Below are positions 8,755 to 17,139 of a DNA stretch of 64,000 bases, piece after piece. The translations under genes were made by a program, and so were the position numbers. The number at the start of each line of letters is the position of its first letter. Within the stretch, counting starts at the first letter, position 1. Below the pieces are notes generated by a model that saw only the letters and a program-made list of their open reading frames with translations, was not told the DNA's origin and did not search any database. This DNA comes from Escherichia coli DSM 30083 = JCM 1649 = ATCC 11775 (GTDB lineage Bacteria; Pseudomonadota; Gammaproteobacteria; Enterobacterales; Enterobacteriaceae): assembly GCF_003697165.2 (NCBI RefSeq), contig NZ_CP033092.2, positions 1,116,001 through 1,180,000 of the forward strand, written 5' to 3'.

Positions 8755-9359
8755 TGGCTCTGCATGACGAAAACGTCGTCTGGCATAGCCACCCAGTAAC
8801 TCCGCAACAACGCGAACAGCACCACGGTCATCGTGGTGTTGTGCTGTGGTTTACCGGCCTCTCTGGTTCCGGTAAATCAACCGTCGCGGGGGCGCTGGAG
8901 GAGGCGTTACATAAACTTGGCGTCAGTACGTATCTGCTGGATGGCGACAACGTTCGCCACGGATTATGCAGCGATCTCGGTTTTAGCGATGCCGACCGTA
9001 AAGAGAATATCCGTCGCGTCGGTGAAGTGGCGAATTTGATGGTTGAAGCCGGACTGGTGGTGCTGACCGCATTTATCTCGCCACACCGCGCCGAACGCCA
9101 GATGGTTCGCGAACGCGTAGGAGAAGGGCGCTTTATCGAAGTGTTTGTCGATACGCCGCTGGCGATTTGCGAAGCCCGCGATCCAAAAGGTTTATATAAG
9201 AAAGCGCGTGCCGGTGAACTGCGCAACTTTACGGGAATAGATTCCGTTTACGAAGCGCCTGAATCGGCAGAAATTCATCTCAATGGTGAACAATTAGTAA
9301 CAAATTTGGTACAGCAATTATTAGATCTGTTGAGACAGAACGATATTATCAGATCCTGA
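8754..9359 (+). CDS. cysC: adenylyl-sulfate kinase
   Basis: CysC (201 aa) phosphorylates APS to PAPS, completing sulfate activation before CysH acts. The P-loop is GLSGSGKSTVAG near residues 35-46, DGDNVRHGLCSDLGFS is the APS site, and FVDTPLAICEARDPKGLYKKAR is the lid region of the family. Its start overlaps the cysN stop by one base, so the three genes are probably translationally coupled. A short hairpin follows (ACCGGG/CCCGGT at 9366-9385) before ygbE. Confidence 0.98.
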   Translation: MALHDENVVWHSHPVTPQQREQHHGHRGVVLWFTGLSGSGKSTVAGALEEALHKLGVSTYLLDGDNVRHGLCSDLGFSDADRKENIRRVGEVANLMVEAGLVVLTAFISPHRAERQMVRERVGEGRFIEVFVDTPLAICEARDPKGLYKKARAGELRNFTGIDSVYEAPESAEIHLNGEQLVTNLVQQLLDLLRQNDIIRS

Positions 9360-9408
9360 GACACCACCGGGTTTTCATGCCCGGTTCGTCAAAGTAACAG
9401 GATCAGAT

Positions 9409-9732
9409 ATGCGTAACAGCCACAACATTACATTAACAAATAACGACAGCCTTACTGAGGTTGAAGACACCACATGGTCGCTGCCTGGCGCTGTGGTTGG
9501 TTTTTTATCGTGGCTGTGCGCGTTGGCAATTCCGATGTTGATTTATGGCTCTAACACGCTGCTCTTTTTTATCTACACCTGGCCTTTCTTTCTGGCGCTG
9601 ATGCCCGTCGCTGTAGTGGTGGGGATTGCACTGCATTCATTGATGGACGGAAAGCTACGCTACAGTATTGTTTTCACTCTGGCGACGGTTGGCATTATGT
9701 TTGGTGCGCTGTTTATGTGGCTACTGGGTTAA
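9409..9732 (+). CDS. ygbE: DUF3561 family inner-membrane protein YgbE
   Basis: This 107-residue protein has a short polar N-terminus and then two to three hydrophobic segments (about residues 27-45, 50-75 and 85-106), so it is an inner-membrane protein. I know it as YgbE, of unknown function. It sits between cysC and ftsB with separate spacers on each side. It could be co-transcribed with cysDNC through the weak hairpin before it, but nothing in the sequence ties it to sulfur metabolism. Confidence 0.88.
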   Translation: MRNSHNITLTNNDSLTEVEDTTWSLPGAVVGFLSWLCALAIPMLIYGSNTLLFFIYTWPFFLALMPVAVVVGIALHSLMDGKLRYSIVFTLATVGIMFGALFMWLLG

Positions 9733-9924
9733 TTGTTCTTTCCTCTCTATTCTGTTCATAATTCAATCCGTAACTAATAATGAGATTATGTTCTGCACGC
9801 CCTGGGTATACGTAACAATGGACAAATGTGGTACATTTGCCCGCGTTGTCGCGGTATCCCCAACAGAGGATGTAGAGTCGTCTTCGGATGCATGGGATGA
9901 AGATGCCGTTTTTCAGGGGGCAGG
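9733..9924 (+). promoter_or_regulatory. ygbE-ftsB intergenic region, promoter for the ftsB-ispDF run
   Basis: This 192-base gap holds no credible gene. It likely carries promoter elements for ftsB-ispD-ispF, but I cannot single out -35 and -10 boxes with confidence. Confidence 0.4.
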
Positions 9925-10236
9925 ATGGGTAAACTAACGCTGCTGTTGCTGGCTATTCTGGTCTGGCTACAGTATTCGCTGTGGTTCGGTAAGAACGGTA
10001 TACATGACTATACTCGCGTCAATAATGATGTGGCGGCACAGCAAGCTACAAACGCGAAACTTAAAGCGCGAAACGATCAGCTTTTTGCCGAAATTGACGA
10101 TCTCAATGGCGGCCAGGAGGCGCTCGAAGAGCGTGCGCGTAATGAACTCAGCATGACCAGGCCGGGCGAAACGTTTTATCGTCTGGTGCCTGACGCGTCA
10201 AAGCGCGCACAGTCTGCGGGGCAAAATAATCGATAA
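9925..10236 (+). CDS. ftsB: cell division protein FtsB
   Basis: FtsB (103 aa) is a bitopic divisome protein that forms the FtsQ-FtsB-FtsL complex linking early and late division proteins and activating FtsWI. It has a very short cytoplasmic N-terminus, one membrane helix (about residues 4-20), then a periplasmic coiled coil (about 28-70). ATG at 9925 is preceded by GGGGGCAGG. ispD follows after an 18-base gap, so division and isoprenoid genes probably share a transcript. Confidence 0.97.
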
Positions 10237-10254
10237 ATCAGCCCGGGAATTAAC

Positions 10255-10965
10255 ATGGCAACCACTCATTTGGATGTTTGCGCCGTGGTTCCGGCGGCCG
10301 GATTTGGCCGCCGAATGCAAACGGAATGTCCTAAGCAATATCTCTCAATCGGTAATCAAACCATTCTTGAACACTCGGTGCATGCGCTGCTGGCGCATCC
10401 CAGGGTGAAACGTGTCGTCATTGCCATAAGTCCTGGCGATAGCCGCTTTGCACAACTTCCTCTGGCGAATCATCCACGAATCACGGTTGTTGATGGTGGT
10501 GAAGAGCGTGCCGATTCCGTGCTGGCAGGTCTGAAAGCCGCTGGCGACGCGCAGTGGGTATTGGTGCATGACGCCGCTCGTCCTTGTCTGCATCAGGATG
10601 ACCTCGCGCGATTGTTGGCGTTGAGCGAAACCAGCCGCACGGGAGGGATCCTCGCTGCGCCGGTGCGCGATACGATGAAACGTGCCGAACCGGGCAAAAA
10701 TGCCATTGCTCATACCGTTGATCGCAACGGCTTATGGCACGCGCTGACGCCGCAATTTTTCCCTCGTGAGCTGTTACATGACTGCCTGACGCGCGCTCTA
10801 AATGAAGGCGCTACCATTACCGACGAAGCCTCGGCGCTGGAATATTGCGGTTTTCATCCGCAACTTGTTGAAGGCCGCGCGGATAACATCAAGGTAACGC
10901 GCCCGGAGGATTTGGCGCTGGCCGAATTTTACCTCACCCGAACCATCCATCAGGAGAATACATAA
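10255..10965 (+). CDS. ispD: 2-C-methyl-D-erythritol 4-phosphate cytidylyltransferase
   Basis: IspD (236 aa) transfers CMP from CTP to methylerythritol phosphate, the third step of the MEP isoprenoid pathway. The nucleotidyltransferase signature PAAGFGRRM is near residues 13-21, and [11 protein letters not shown] and the late [12 protein letters not shown] are family motifs. Its stop overlaps the start of ispF by one base. Length and order are as in other E. coli. Confidence 0.98.
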
Positions 10966-11444
10966 TGCGAATTGGACACGGTTTTGACGTACACGCCTTT
11001 GGCGGTGAAGGCCCAATTATCATTGGTGGCGTACGCATTCCTTACGAAAAAGGGCTGCTGGCGCATTCTGATGGCGACGTGGCGCTCCATGCGTTGACCG
11101 ATGCATTGCTTGGCGCGGCGGCGCTGGGAGATATAGGCAAGCTGTTCCCGGATACCGATCCGACATTTAAAGGTGCCGACAGCCGCGAGCTGTTGCGCGA
11201 AGCCTGGCGTCGTATTCAGGCGAAAGGTTATGCCCTCGGCAACGTCGATGTCACTATCATCGCTCAGGCACCGAGGATGCTGCCGCATATCCCACAAATG
11301 CGCGTGTTTATTGCCGAAGATCTCGGCTGCCATATGGATGATGTTAACGTGAAAGCCACTACTACGGAAAAACTGGGATTTACCGGACGTGGGGAAGGGA
11401 TTGCCTGTGAAGCGGTGGCGCTACTCATTAAGGCAACAAAATGA
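10965..11444 (+). CDS. ispF: 2-C-methyl-D-erythritol 2,4-cyclodiphosphate synthase
   Basis: IspF (159 aa) forms a homotrimer that cyclises CDP-methylerythritol 2-phosphate with release of CMP in the MEP pathway. Zn ligands lie in GFDVHAF (Asp8, His10) and at His42 in HSDGDVALHALTDALLGA. GDIGKLFPDTDPTFKGADS is the flexible loop region, and ATTTEKLGFTGRGEGIACEA binds CDP. It is coupled to ispD by TAATG and overlaps truD by ATGA. Confidence 0.98.
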   Translation: MRIGHGFDVHAFGGEGPIIIGGVRIPYEKGLLAHSDGDVALHALTDALLGAAALGDIGKLFPDTDPTFKGADSRELLREAWRRIQAKGYALGNVDVTIIAQAPRMLPHIPQMRVFIAEDLGCHMDDVNVKATTTEKLGFTGRGEGIACEAVALLIKATK

Positions 11445-12490
11445 TTGAGTTTGATAATCTCACTTACCTCCACGGTAAACCGCAAGGCACCGGGCTGCTG
11501 AAAGCCAATCCGGAAGACTTTGTGGTGGTGGAAGATTTGGGCTTTGAGCCTGATGGTGAAGGTGAGCATATTCTGGTTAGAATCCTCAAAAACGGCTGCA
11601 ATACCCGTTTTGTGGCGGATGCACTGGCGAAATTCCTGAAAATTCATGCCCGTGAAGTCAGCTTCGCTGGGCAAAAAGATAAACATGCTGTTACGGAACA
11701 GTGGTTATGCGCTCGCGTGCCGGGCAAAGAGATGCCCGATCTGAGCGCCTTTCAACTGGAAGGCTGCCAGGTGCTGGAGTATGCGCGGCACAAGCGCAAG
11801 CTGCGTTTAGGGGCGCTGAAAGGTAACGCCTTTACCCTGGTACTACGCGAAGTGAGCAATCGCGATGACGTTGAACAACGTCTGATCGACATTTGCGTAA
11901 AAGGTGTACCGAACTACTTCGGTGCCCAACGTTTTGGGATTGGCGGTAGCAACTTGCAGGGTGCGCTGCGCTGGGCGCAAACCAATACTCCGGTGCGCGA
12001 TCGCAATAAACGGAGTTTTTGGTTGTCGGCAGCCCGCAGTGCGTTGTTTAATCAGATTGTTGCTGAGCGCCTCAAAAAAGCAGACGTTAATCAAGTTGTT
12101 GACGGCGATGCGCTACAATTAGCCGGACGTGGTAGCTGGTTTGTCGCAACCACCGAAGAACTGGCGGAATTACAGCGTCGCGTCAACGATAAAGAGCTGA
12201 TGATAACCGCCGCATTGCCGGGCAGTGGCGAATGGGGAACTCAGCGTGAAGCGCTGGCATTCGAACAAGCAGCTGTCGCCGAAGAAACTGAATTACAAAC
12301 CTTACTGGTGCGCGAAAAAGTTGAAGCCGCGCGCAGAGCGATGCTGCTGTATCCGCAACAATTAAGCTGGAACTGGTGGGATGACGTCACCGTAGAAATC
12401 CATTTCTGGCTTCCGGCGGGAAGTTTTGCAACCAGCGTTGTCAGGGAACTTATCAACACAACAGGTGATTATGCGCATATTGCTGAGTAA
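11441..12490 (+). CDS. truD: tRNA pseudouridine(13) synthase
   Basis: TruD (349 aa) converts U13 of tRNA-Glu and some other substrates to pseudouridine. The catalytic aspartate lies in [14 protein letters not shown] near residue 80. [15 protein letters not shown] is the family signature, and the inserted TRUD domain follows. Its 3' end overlaps the start of surE by 20 bases, continuing the chain of overlapping genes from ispD to pcm. Confidence 0.97.
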
Positions 12491-13232
12491 TGATGACGGG
12501 GTACATGCACCCGGTATACAAACGCTGGCGAAAGCCTTGCGTGAGTTTGCTGACGTTCAGGTGGTCGCCCCCGATCGTAACCGCAGCGGCGCTTCTAATT
12601 CTCTGACACTGGAATCCTCCCTGCGTACGTTTACCTTTGAAAATGGTGATATTGCTGTGCAAATGGGAACCCCGACCGATTGCGTCTATCTTGGCGTAAA
12701 TGCTCTGATGCGCCCGCGCCCGGACATTGTTGTGTCCGGAATTAACGCCGGGCCGAATCTGGGGGATGATGTTATTTATTCCGGTACGGTAGCCGCCGCG
12801 ATGGAAGGCCGCCATTTAGGTTTTCCGGCGCTTGCCGTCTCGCTTGACGGGCATAAACATTACGACACTGCCGCGGCGGTAACCTGTTCAATTTTGCGCG
12901 CACTGTGTAAAGAACCGCTGCGCACCGGGCGTATTCTTAATATTAACGTTCCGGATTTACCCTTGGATCAAATCAAAGGTATTCGCGTGACGCGCTGCGG
13001 TACACGACATCCGGCAGATCAGGTGATCCCGCAGCAAGATCCGCGCGGCAATACGCTGTACTGGATTGGCCCGCCGGGCGGTAAATGTGATGCCGGTCCG
13101 GGGACCGATTTTGCTGCGGTAGATGAGGGCTATGTTTCCATCACGCCGCTGCATGTGGATTTAACTGCGCATAGCGCGCAAGATGTGGTTTCAGACTGGT
13201 TAAACAGCGTGGGAGTTGGCACGCAATGGTAA
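12471..13232 (+). CDS. surE: 5'/3'-nucleotidase and exopolyphosphatase SurE
   Basis: SurE (253 aa) is a divalent-metal phosphatase acting on nucleoside monophosphates and short polyphosphate, linked to stationary-phase survival. It starts [15 protein letters not shown], where the paired Asp residues bind metal. [20 protein letters not shown] is the family core, with a further metal Asn. A longer in-frame start exists, but ATG 12471 gives the normal length and N-terminal strand. It overlaps truD and pcm, matching the conserved surE-pcm-nlpD-rpoS arrangement. Confidence 0.97.
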
Positions 13233-13852
13233 GCAGACGCGTACAAGCACTTCTGGATCAATTACGTGCGCAAGGTATTCAGGATGAGCTGGTGCTGAAT
13301 GCACTTGCCGCCGTGCCGCGTGAAAAATTCGTTGATGAAGCGTTTGAACAAAAAGCCTGGGACAATATCGCCTTGCCGATAGGTCAGGGGCAGACAATTT
13401 CGCAGCCGTATATGGTGGCGCGAATGACCGAATTACTCGAGCTGACGCCGCAGTCGCGGGTGCTGGAAATTGGCACTGGTTCGGGATATCAAACTGCAAT
13501 CCTGGCGCATCTTGTCCAACATGTTTGCTCGGTTGAACGGATTAAAGGCTTGCAGTGGCAGGCGCGTCGCCGCCTGAAAAATCTTGATTTACATAATGTT
13601 TCAACCCGTCATGGCGATGGATGGCAAGGTTGGCAGGCACGCGCGCCGTTTGACGCTATCATTGTTACGGCGGCACCGCCTGAAATTCCAACTGCGCTAA
13701 TGACGCAGCTGGACGAAGGCGGGATTCTCGTCTTACCCGTAGGGGAGGAGCACCAGTATTTGAAACGGGTGCGTCGTCGGGGAGGCGAATTTATTATCGA
13801 TACCGTGGAGGCCGTGCGCTTTGTCCCTTTAGTGAAGGGTGAGCTGGCTTAA
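13226..13852 (+). CDS. pcm: protein-L-isoaspartate O-methyltransferase
   Basis: Pcm (208 aa) uses S-adenosylmethionine to methylate L-isoaspartyl residues and so starts repair of aged proteins. SAM motif I is [16 protein letters not shown] near residues 80-95. [12 protein letters not shown] is the substrate-side signature, and DAIIVTAAP and GGILVLPVG follow. The start overlaps the surE stop by seven bases. A 139-base gap then precedes nlpD. Confidence 0.97.
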
Positions 13853-13991
13853 AACGTGAGGAAATACCTGGATTTTTCCTGGTTATTTTGCCGCAAGTCA
13901 GCGTATCGTGAACATCTTTTCCAGTGTTCAGTATGGTGCCTTGCACGGTAATTATGTCACTGGTTATTAACCAATTTTTCCTGGGGGATAA

Positions 13992-15131
13992 ATGAGCGCG
14001 GGAAGCCCAAAATTCACCGTTCGCCGCATTGCGGCATTGTCACTGGTTTCGCTATGGCTGGCAGGCTGTTCTGACACTTCAAATCCACCGGCACCGGTCA
14101 GCTCCGTTAATGGCAATGCGCCTGCAAATACCAATTCTGGTATGTTGATTACGCCGCCGCCGAAAATGGGAACGACGTCTACAGCACAGCAACCGCAAAT
14201 TCAGCCGGTACAGCAGCCACAAATTCAGGCTACTCAACAACCGCAAATCCAGCCAGTGCAGCCAGTAGCTCAGCAGCCGGTACAGATGGAAAACGGACGA
14301 ATCGTCTACAACCGTCAGTATGGGAACATTCCGAAAGGCAGTTATAGCGGCAGTACATACACCGTGAAAAAAGGCGACACGCTTTTCTATATCGCCTGGA
14401 TTACTGGCAACGATTTCCGTGACCTTGCTCAGCGCAACAATATTCAGGCACCATACGCGCTGAACGTCGGTCAGACCTTACAGGTGGGTAATGCTTCCGG
14501 TACGCCAATCACAGGCGGAAATGCCATTACCCAGGCCGACGCAGCAGAGCAAGGAGTTGTGATCAAGCCTGCACAAAATTCCACCGTTGCTGTTGCGTCG
14601 CAACCGACAATTACGTATTCTGAGTCTTCGGGTGAACAGAGTGCTAACAAAATGTTGCCGAACAACAAGCCAACTGCGACCACGGTCACAGCGCCTGTAA
14701 CGGTACCAACAGCAAGCACAACCGAGCCGACTGTCAGCAGTACATCAACCAGTACGCCTATCTCCACCTGGCGCTGGCCGACTGAGGGCAAAGTGATCGA
14801 AACCTTTGGCGCTTCTGAGGGGGGCAACAAGGGGATTGATATCGCAGGCAGCAAAGGACAGGCAATTATCGCGACCGCAGATGGCCGCGTTGTTTATGCC
14901 GGTAACGCGCTGCGCGGCTACGGTAATCTGATTATCATCAAACATAATGATGATTACCTGAGTGCCTACGCCCATAACGACACAATGCTGGTCCGGGAAC
15001 AACAAGAAGTGAAGGCGGGGCAAAAAATAGCAACCATGGGTAGCACCGGAACCAGTTCAACACGCTTGCATTTTGAAATTCGTTACAAGGGGAAATCCGT
15101 AAACCCGCTGCGTTATTTGCCGCAGCGATAA
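13992..15131 (+). CDS. nlpD: murein hydrolase activator lipoprotein NlpD
   Basis: NlpD (379 aa) is an outer-membrane lipoprotein that activates the amidase AmiC at the septum. A lipobox LAGC gives lipidated Cys near residue 26. A Gln/Pro-rich linker with QPQIQ repeats (residues about 60-95) precedes a LysM domain (about 122-167) and a C-terminal LytM domain (about 265-375). The LytM site looks degenerate: the usual HxxxD/HxH zinc set is not complete (LHFEIRY but no HxGxD), as expected for a regulator rather than an enzyme. The main rpoS promoter is known to lie inside nlpD, giving a long rpoS leader; I cannot fix it exactly here. Confidence 0.97.
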   Translation: MSAGSPKFTVRRIAALSLVSLWLAGCSDTSNPPAPVSSVNGNAPANTNSGMLITPPPKMGTTSTAQQPQIQPVQQPQIQATQQPQIQPVQPVAQQPVQMENGRIVYNRQYGNIPKGSYSGSTYTVKKGDTLFYIAWITGNDFRDLAQRNNIQAPYALNVGQTLQVGNASGTPITGGNAITQADAAEQGVVIKPAQNSTVAVASQPTITYSESSGEQSANKMLPNNKPTATTVTAPVTVPTASTTEPTVSSTSTSTPISTWRWPTEGKVIETFGASEGGNKGIDIAGSKGQAIIATADGRVVYAGNALRGYGNLIIIKHNDDYLSAYAHNDTMLVREQQEVKAGQKIATMGSTGTSSTRLHFEIRYKGKSVNPLRYLPQR

Positions 15132-15193
15132 ATCGGCGGAACCAGGCTTTTGCTTGAATGTTCCGTCAAGGGATCACGGGTAGGAGCCACCTT

Positions 15194-16258
15194 ATGAGTC
15201 AGAATACGCTGAAAGTTCATGATTTAAATGAAGATGCGGAATTTGATGAGAACGGAGTTGAGGTTTTTGACGAAAAGGCCTTAGTAGAAGAGGAACCCAG
15301 TGATAACGATTTGGCCGAAGAGGAACTGTTATCGCAGGGAGCCACACAGCGTGTGCTGGACGCGACTCAGCTTTACCTTGGTGAGATTGGTTATTCACCA
15401 CTGTTAACGGCCGAAGAAGAAGTTTATTTTGCGCGTCGCGCACTGCGTGGAGATGTCGCCTCTCGCCGCCGGATGATCGAGAGTAACTTGCGTCTGGTGG
15501 TAAAAATTGCCCGCCGTTATGGCAATCGTGGTCTGGCGTTGCTGGACCTGATCGAAGAGGGCAACCTGGGGCTGATCCGCGCGGTAGAGAAGTTTGACCC
15601 GGAACGTGGTTTCCGCTTCTCAACATACGCAACCTGGTGGATTCGCCAGACGATCGAACGGGCGATTATGAACCAAACCCGTACTATTCGTTTGCCGATT
15701 CACATCGTAAAGGAGCTGAACGTTTACCTGCGAACCGCACGTGAGTTGTCCCATAAGCTGGACCACGAACCAAGTGCGGAAGAGATCGCAGAGCAACTGG
15801 ATAAGCCAGTTGATGACGTCAGCCGTATGCTTCGTCTTAACGAGCGCATTACCTCGGTAGACACCCCGCTGGGTGGTGATTCCGAAAAAGCGTTGCTGGA
15901 CATCCTGGCCGATGAAAAAGAGAATGGTCCGGAAGATACCACGCAAGATGACGATATGAAGCAGAGCATCGTCAAATGGCTGTTCGAGCTGAACGCCAAA
16001 CAGCGTGAAGTACTGGCACGTCGATTCGGTTTGCTGGGGTACGAAGCGGCAACACTGGAAGATGTAGGTCGTGAAATTGGCCTCACCCGTGAACGTGTTC
16101 GCCAGATTCAGGTTGAAGGCCTGCGCCGTTTGCGCGAAATCCTGCAAACGCAGGGGCTGAATATCGAAGCGCTGTTCCGCGAAGAAGTAAGCATCTGTCA
16201 GAAAGGCCAGTCTCAAGCGAGGCTGGCTTTTTTTCTTTTGGTACATGGTACATGTTGA
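15194..16258 (+). CDS. rpoS: RNA polymerase sigma factor RpoS with C-terminal extension
   Basis: RpoS (sigma S) directs stationary-phase and general-stress transcription. Residues 1-330 carry regions 1.2-4.2 and look normal: the -10-recognition block FSTYATWWIRQTIERAI and the region-4 helix-turn-helix TLEDVGREIGLTRERVRQIQ. Residue 33 is Glu, the common natural allele. The usual protein ends ...IEALFRE at 330. Here that position continues as GAA GAA GTA, adding 24 residues (EVSICQKGQSQARLAFFLLV plus HGTC), total 354. The added codons run through the intrinsic terminator at 16206-16234, and the first in-frame stop is TGA at 16256-16258. An upstream in-frame ATG at 15158 is rejected; ATG 15194 follows TAGGAGCC. 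Activity of this allele may be altered. Confidence 0.95.
   Translation: MSQNTLKVHDLNEDAEFDENGVEVFDEKALVEEEPSDNDLAEEELLSQGATQRVLDATQLYLGEIGYSPLLTAEEEVYFARRALRGDVASRRRMIESNLRLVVKIARRYGNRGLALLDLIEEGNLGLIRAVEKFDPERGFRFSTYATWWIRQTIERAIMNQTRTIRLPIHIVKELNVYLRTARELSHKLDHEPSAEEIAEQLDKPVDDVSRMLRLNERITSVDTPLGGDSEKALLDILADEKENGPEDTTQDDDMKQSIVKWLFELNAKQREVLARRFGLLGYEAATLEDVGREIGLTRERVRQIQVEGLRRLREILQTQGLNIEALFREEVSICQKGQSQARLAFFLLVHGTC
16206..16234 (+). terminator. rpoS intrinsic terminator lying inside the extended reading frame
   Basis: GCCAGTCTC and GAGGCTGGC form a 9-base-pair stem with an AAGC loop, followed by seven T. It is the expected rpoS terminator. In this allele it is inside the coding frame, 22 bases before the first in-frame stop. 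Confidence 0.85.
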
Positions 16259-16321
16259 ACTGTTATCGGGTACAGCGTTAAAACTTTATCTGACTGACCA
16301 GGAGACGGCACTTTTTAGATG

Positions 16322-16362
16322 TAGAAGACCGGATAGACGCGTCAGCGTCACATTCGGCAATC
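16322..16362. repeat. degenerate REP-like element after rpoS
   Basis: GACCGGATAGACGCGTCAGC with CACATTCGGCAA resembles a worn REP palindrome (GCCGGAT...ATCCGGC type). It lies between convergent rpoS and the flavodoxin-like gene. Confidence 0.55.
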
Positions 16363-16363
16363 A

Positions 16364-16915
16364 TCATTTTAAGCGCGCAGTAATTGTCGCTACGCGTTCA
16401 CCATATTTCACGGCTGTATCCAGATCGCCCGTAGGGATTTGGTCTGCACCCGCATCGGCTGGAGATTGCACCAGCAAACCGACTGAACCGCCCAGATTGT
16501 TTACATCTTCCCTGGTTGACGCAAGCACATTGGCAGGAGCCTGACCTAAACTCACCCACAGACCGCCATGCTGTGAAGCCAGCGTTTGCAGATAGATCAG
16601 CGTAACTTGTTTATCGCCATTCAGGCTGGCGCTGTTGGTGAAACCCCCGAAGACTTTATCCTGCCATTTACGTGTAAACCACGCTTTGGAACTGGCATCA
16701 GCAAATTTCTTGAATTGCCATGGCGCACCGCCCATATAGGTGGGAGCACCGAAGATAATGGCATCGGCTGCGTCCAGTTTTTCCCACTCCTGCTCAGTGA
16801 TATTTCCTTCGTTATCAATCGAAATTAAATCTGCATGGGCGCCTTGTGCCACTTTTTCAGCAACCAGTTTAGTGTGACCATATCCTGAATAATAAACCAC
16901 AGCTATGTTTTGCAT
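16364..16915 (-). CDS. flavodoxin/WrbA-like NAD(P)H:quinone or FMN oxidoreductase
   Basis: The 183-residue protein is a single flavodoxin-fold domain. The N-terminal strand and FMN phosphate loop are IAVVYYSGYGHTKLVAEKVA, and GAPTYMGGAPWQFKKFADAS is the second flavin loop seen in WrbA-like and NADPH-dependent FMN reductase families. No signal peptide is present, so it is cytoplasmic. Likely roles are quinone or FMN reduction; substrate cannot be told. It faces rpoS and is divergent from the metallo-hydrolase gene across a 224-base AT-rich gap. K-12 has no such gene here as I recall, so it is probably an accessory insertion in the variable rpoS-mutS interval. Confidence 0.8.
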   Translation of the reverse strand: MQNIAVVYYSGYGHTKLVAEKVAQGAHADLISIDNEGNITEQEWEKLDAADAIIFGAPTYMGGAPWQFKKFADASSKAWFTRKWQDKVFGGFTNSASLNGDKQVTLIYLQTLASQHGGLWVSLGQAPANVLASTREDVNNLGGSVGLLVQSPADAGADQIPTGDLDTAVKYGERVATITARLK

Positions 16916-17139
16916 ATAAATATCCTTTTTACTAATGAATGATTTTTTGAGGCAGGTTTTAAAGATGTAGAGTATTATGCCTTGCAGATATTATTTAAAC
17001 CATCAAATGATGAACATATTTTTTGAATGAGATAAACATAATATTCGAAGAAAAATGAATCTCGTAACGTAGTAATATCTAAAATAACAGTCTGTTCAGA
17101 GATGCTATAAATCAACAACACATTAATAAAGGACTACGT
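16916..17139. promoter_or_regulatory. AT-rich divergent promoter region
   Basis: This 224-base gap between the flavodoxin-like gene (minus) and the metallo-hydrolase gene (plus) is markedly richer in A and T than flanking core DNA. It probably holds both promoters and a good H-NS target. No regulator gene or clear operator is seen; AATAAAGGACTACGT contains the ribosome site of the plus-strand gene. Confidence 0.45.

Noticed and set aside
14180..14290. Short direct repeats (CAGCAACCGCAAATTCAG type) as a CRISPR or tandem array
   Set aside because: They are in frame within nlpD and encode the Gln/Pro-rich QPQIQ linker known in this protein.
15158..15193. Upstream in-frame ATG that would lengthen RpoS at the N-terminus
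   Set aside because: The standard start at 15194 has a good ribosome site and the conserved MSQNTLKVHDL opening.
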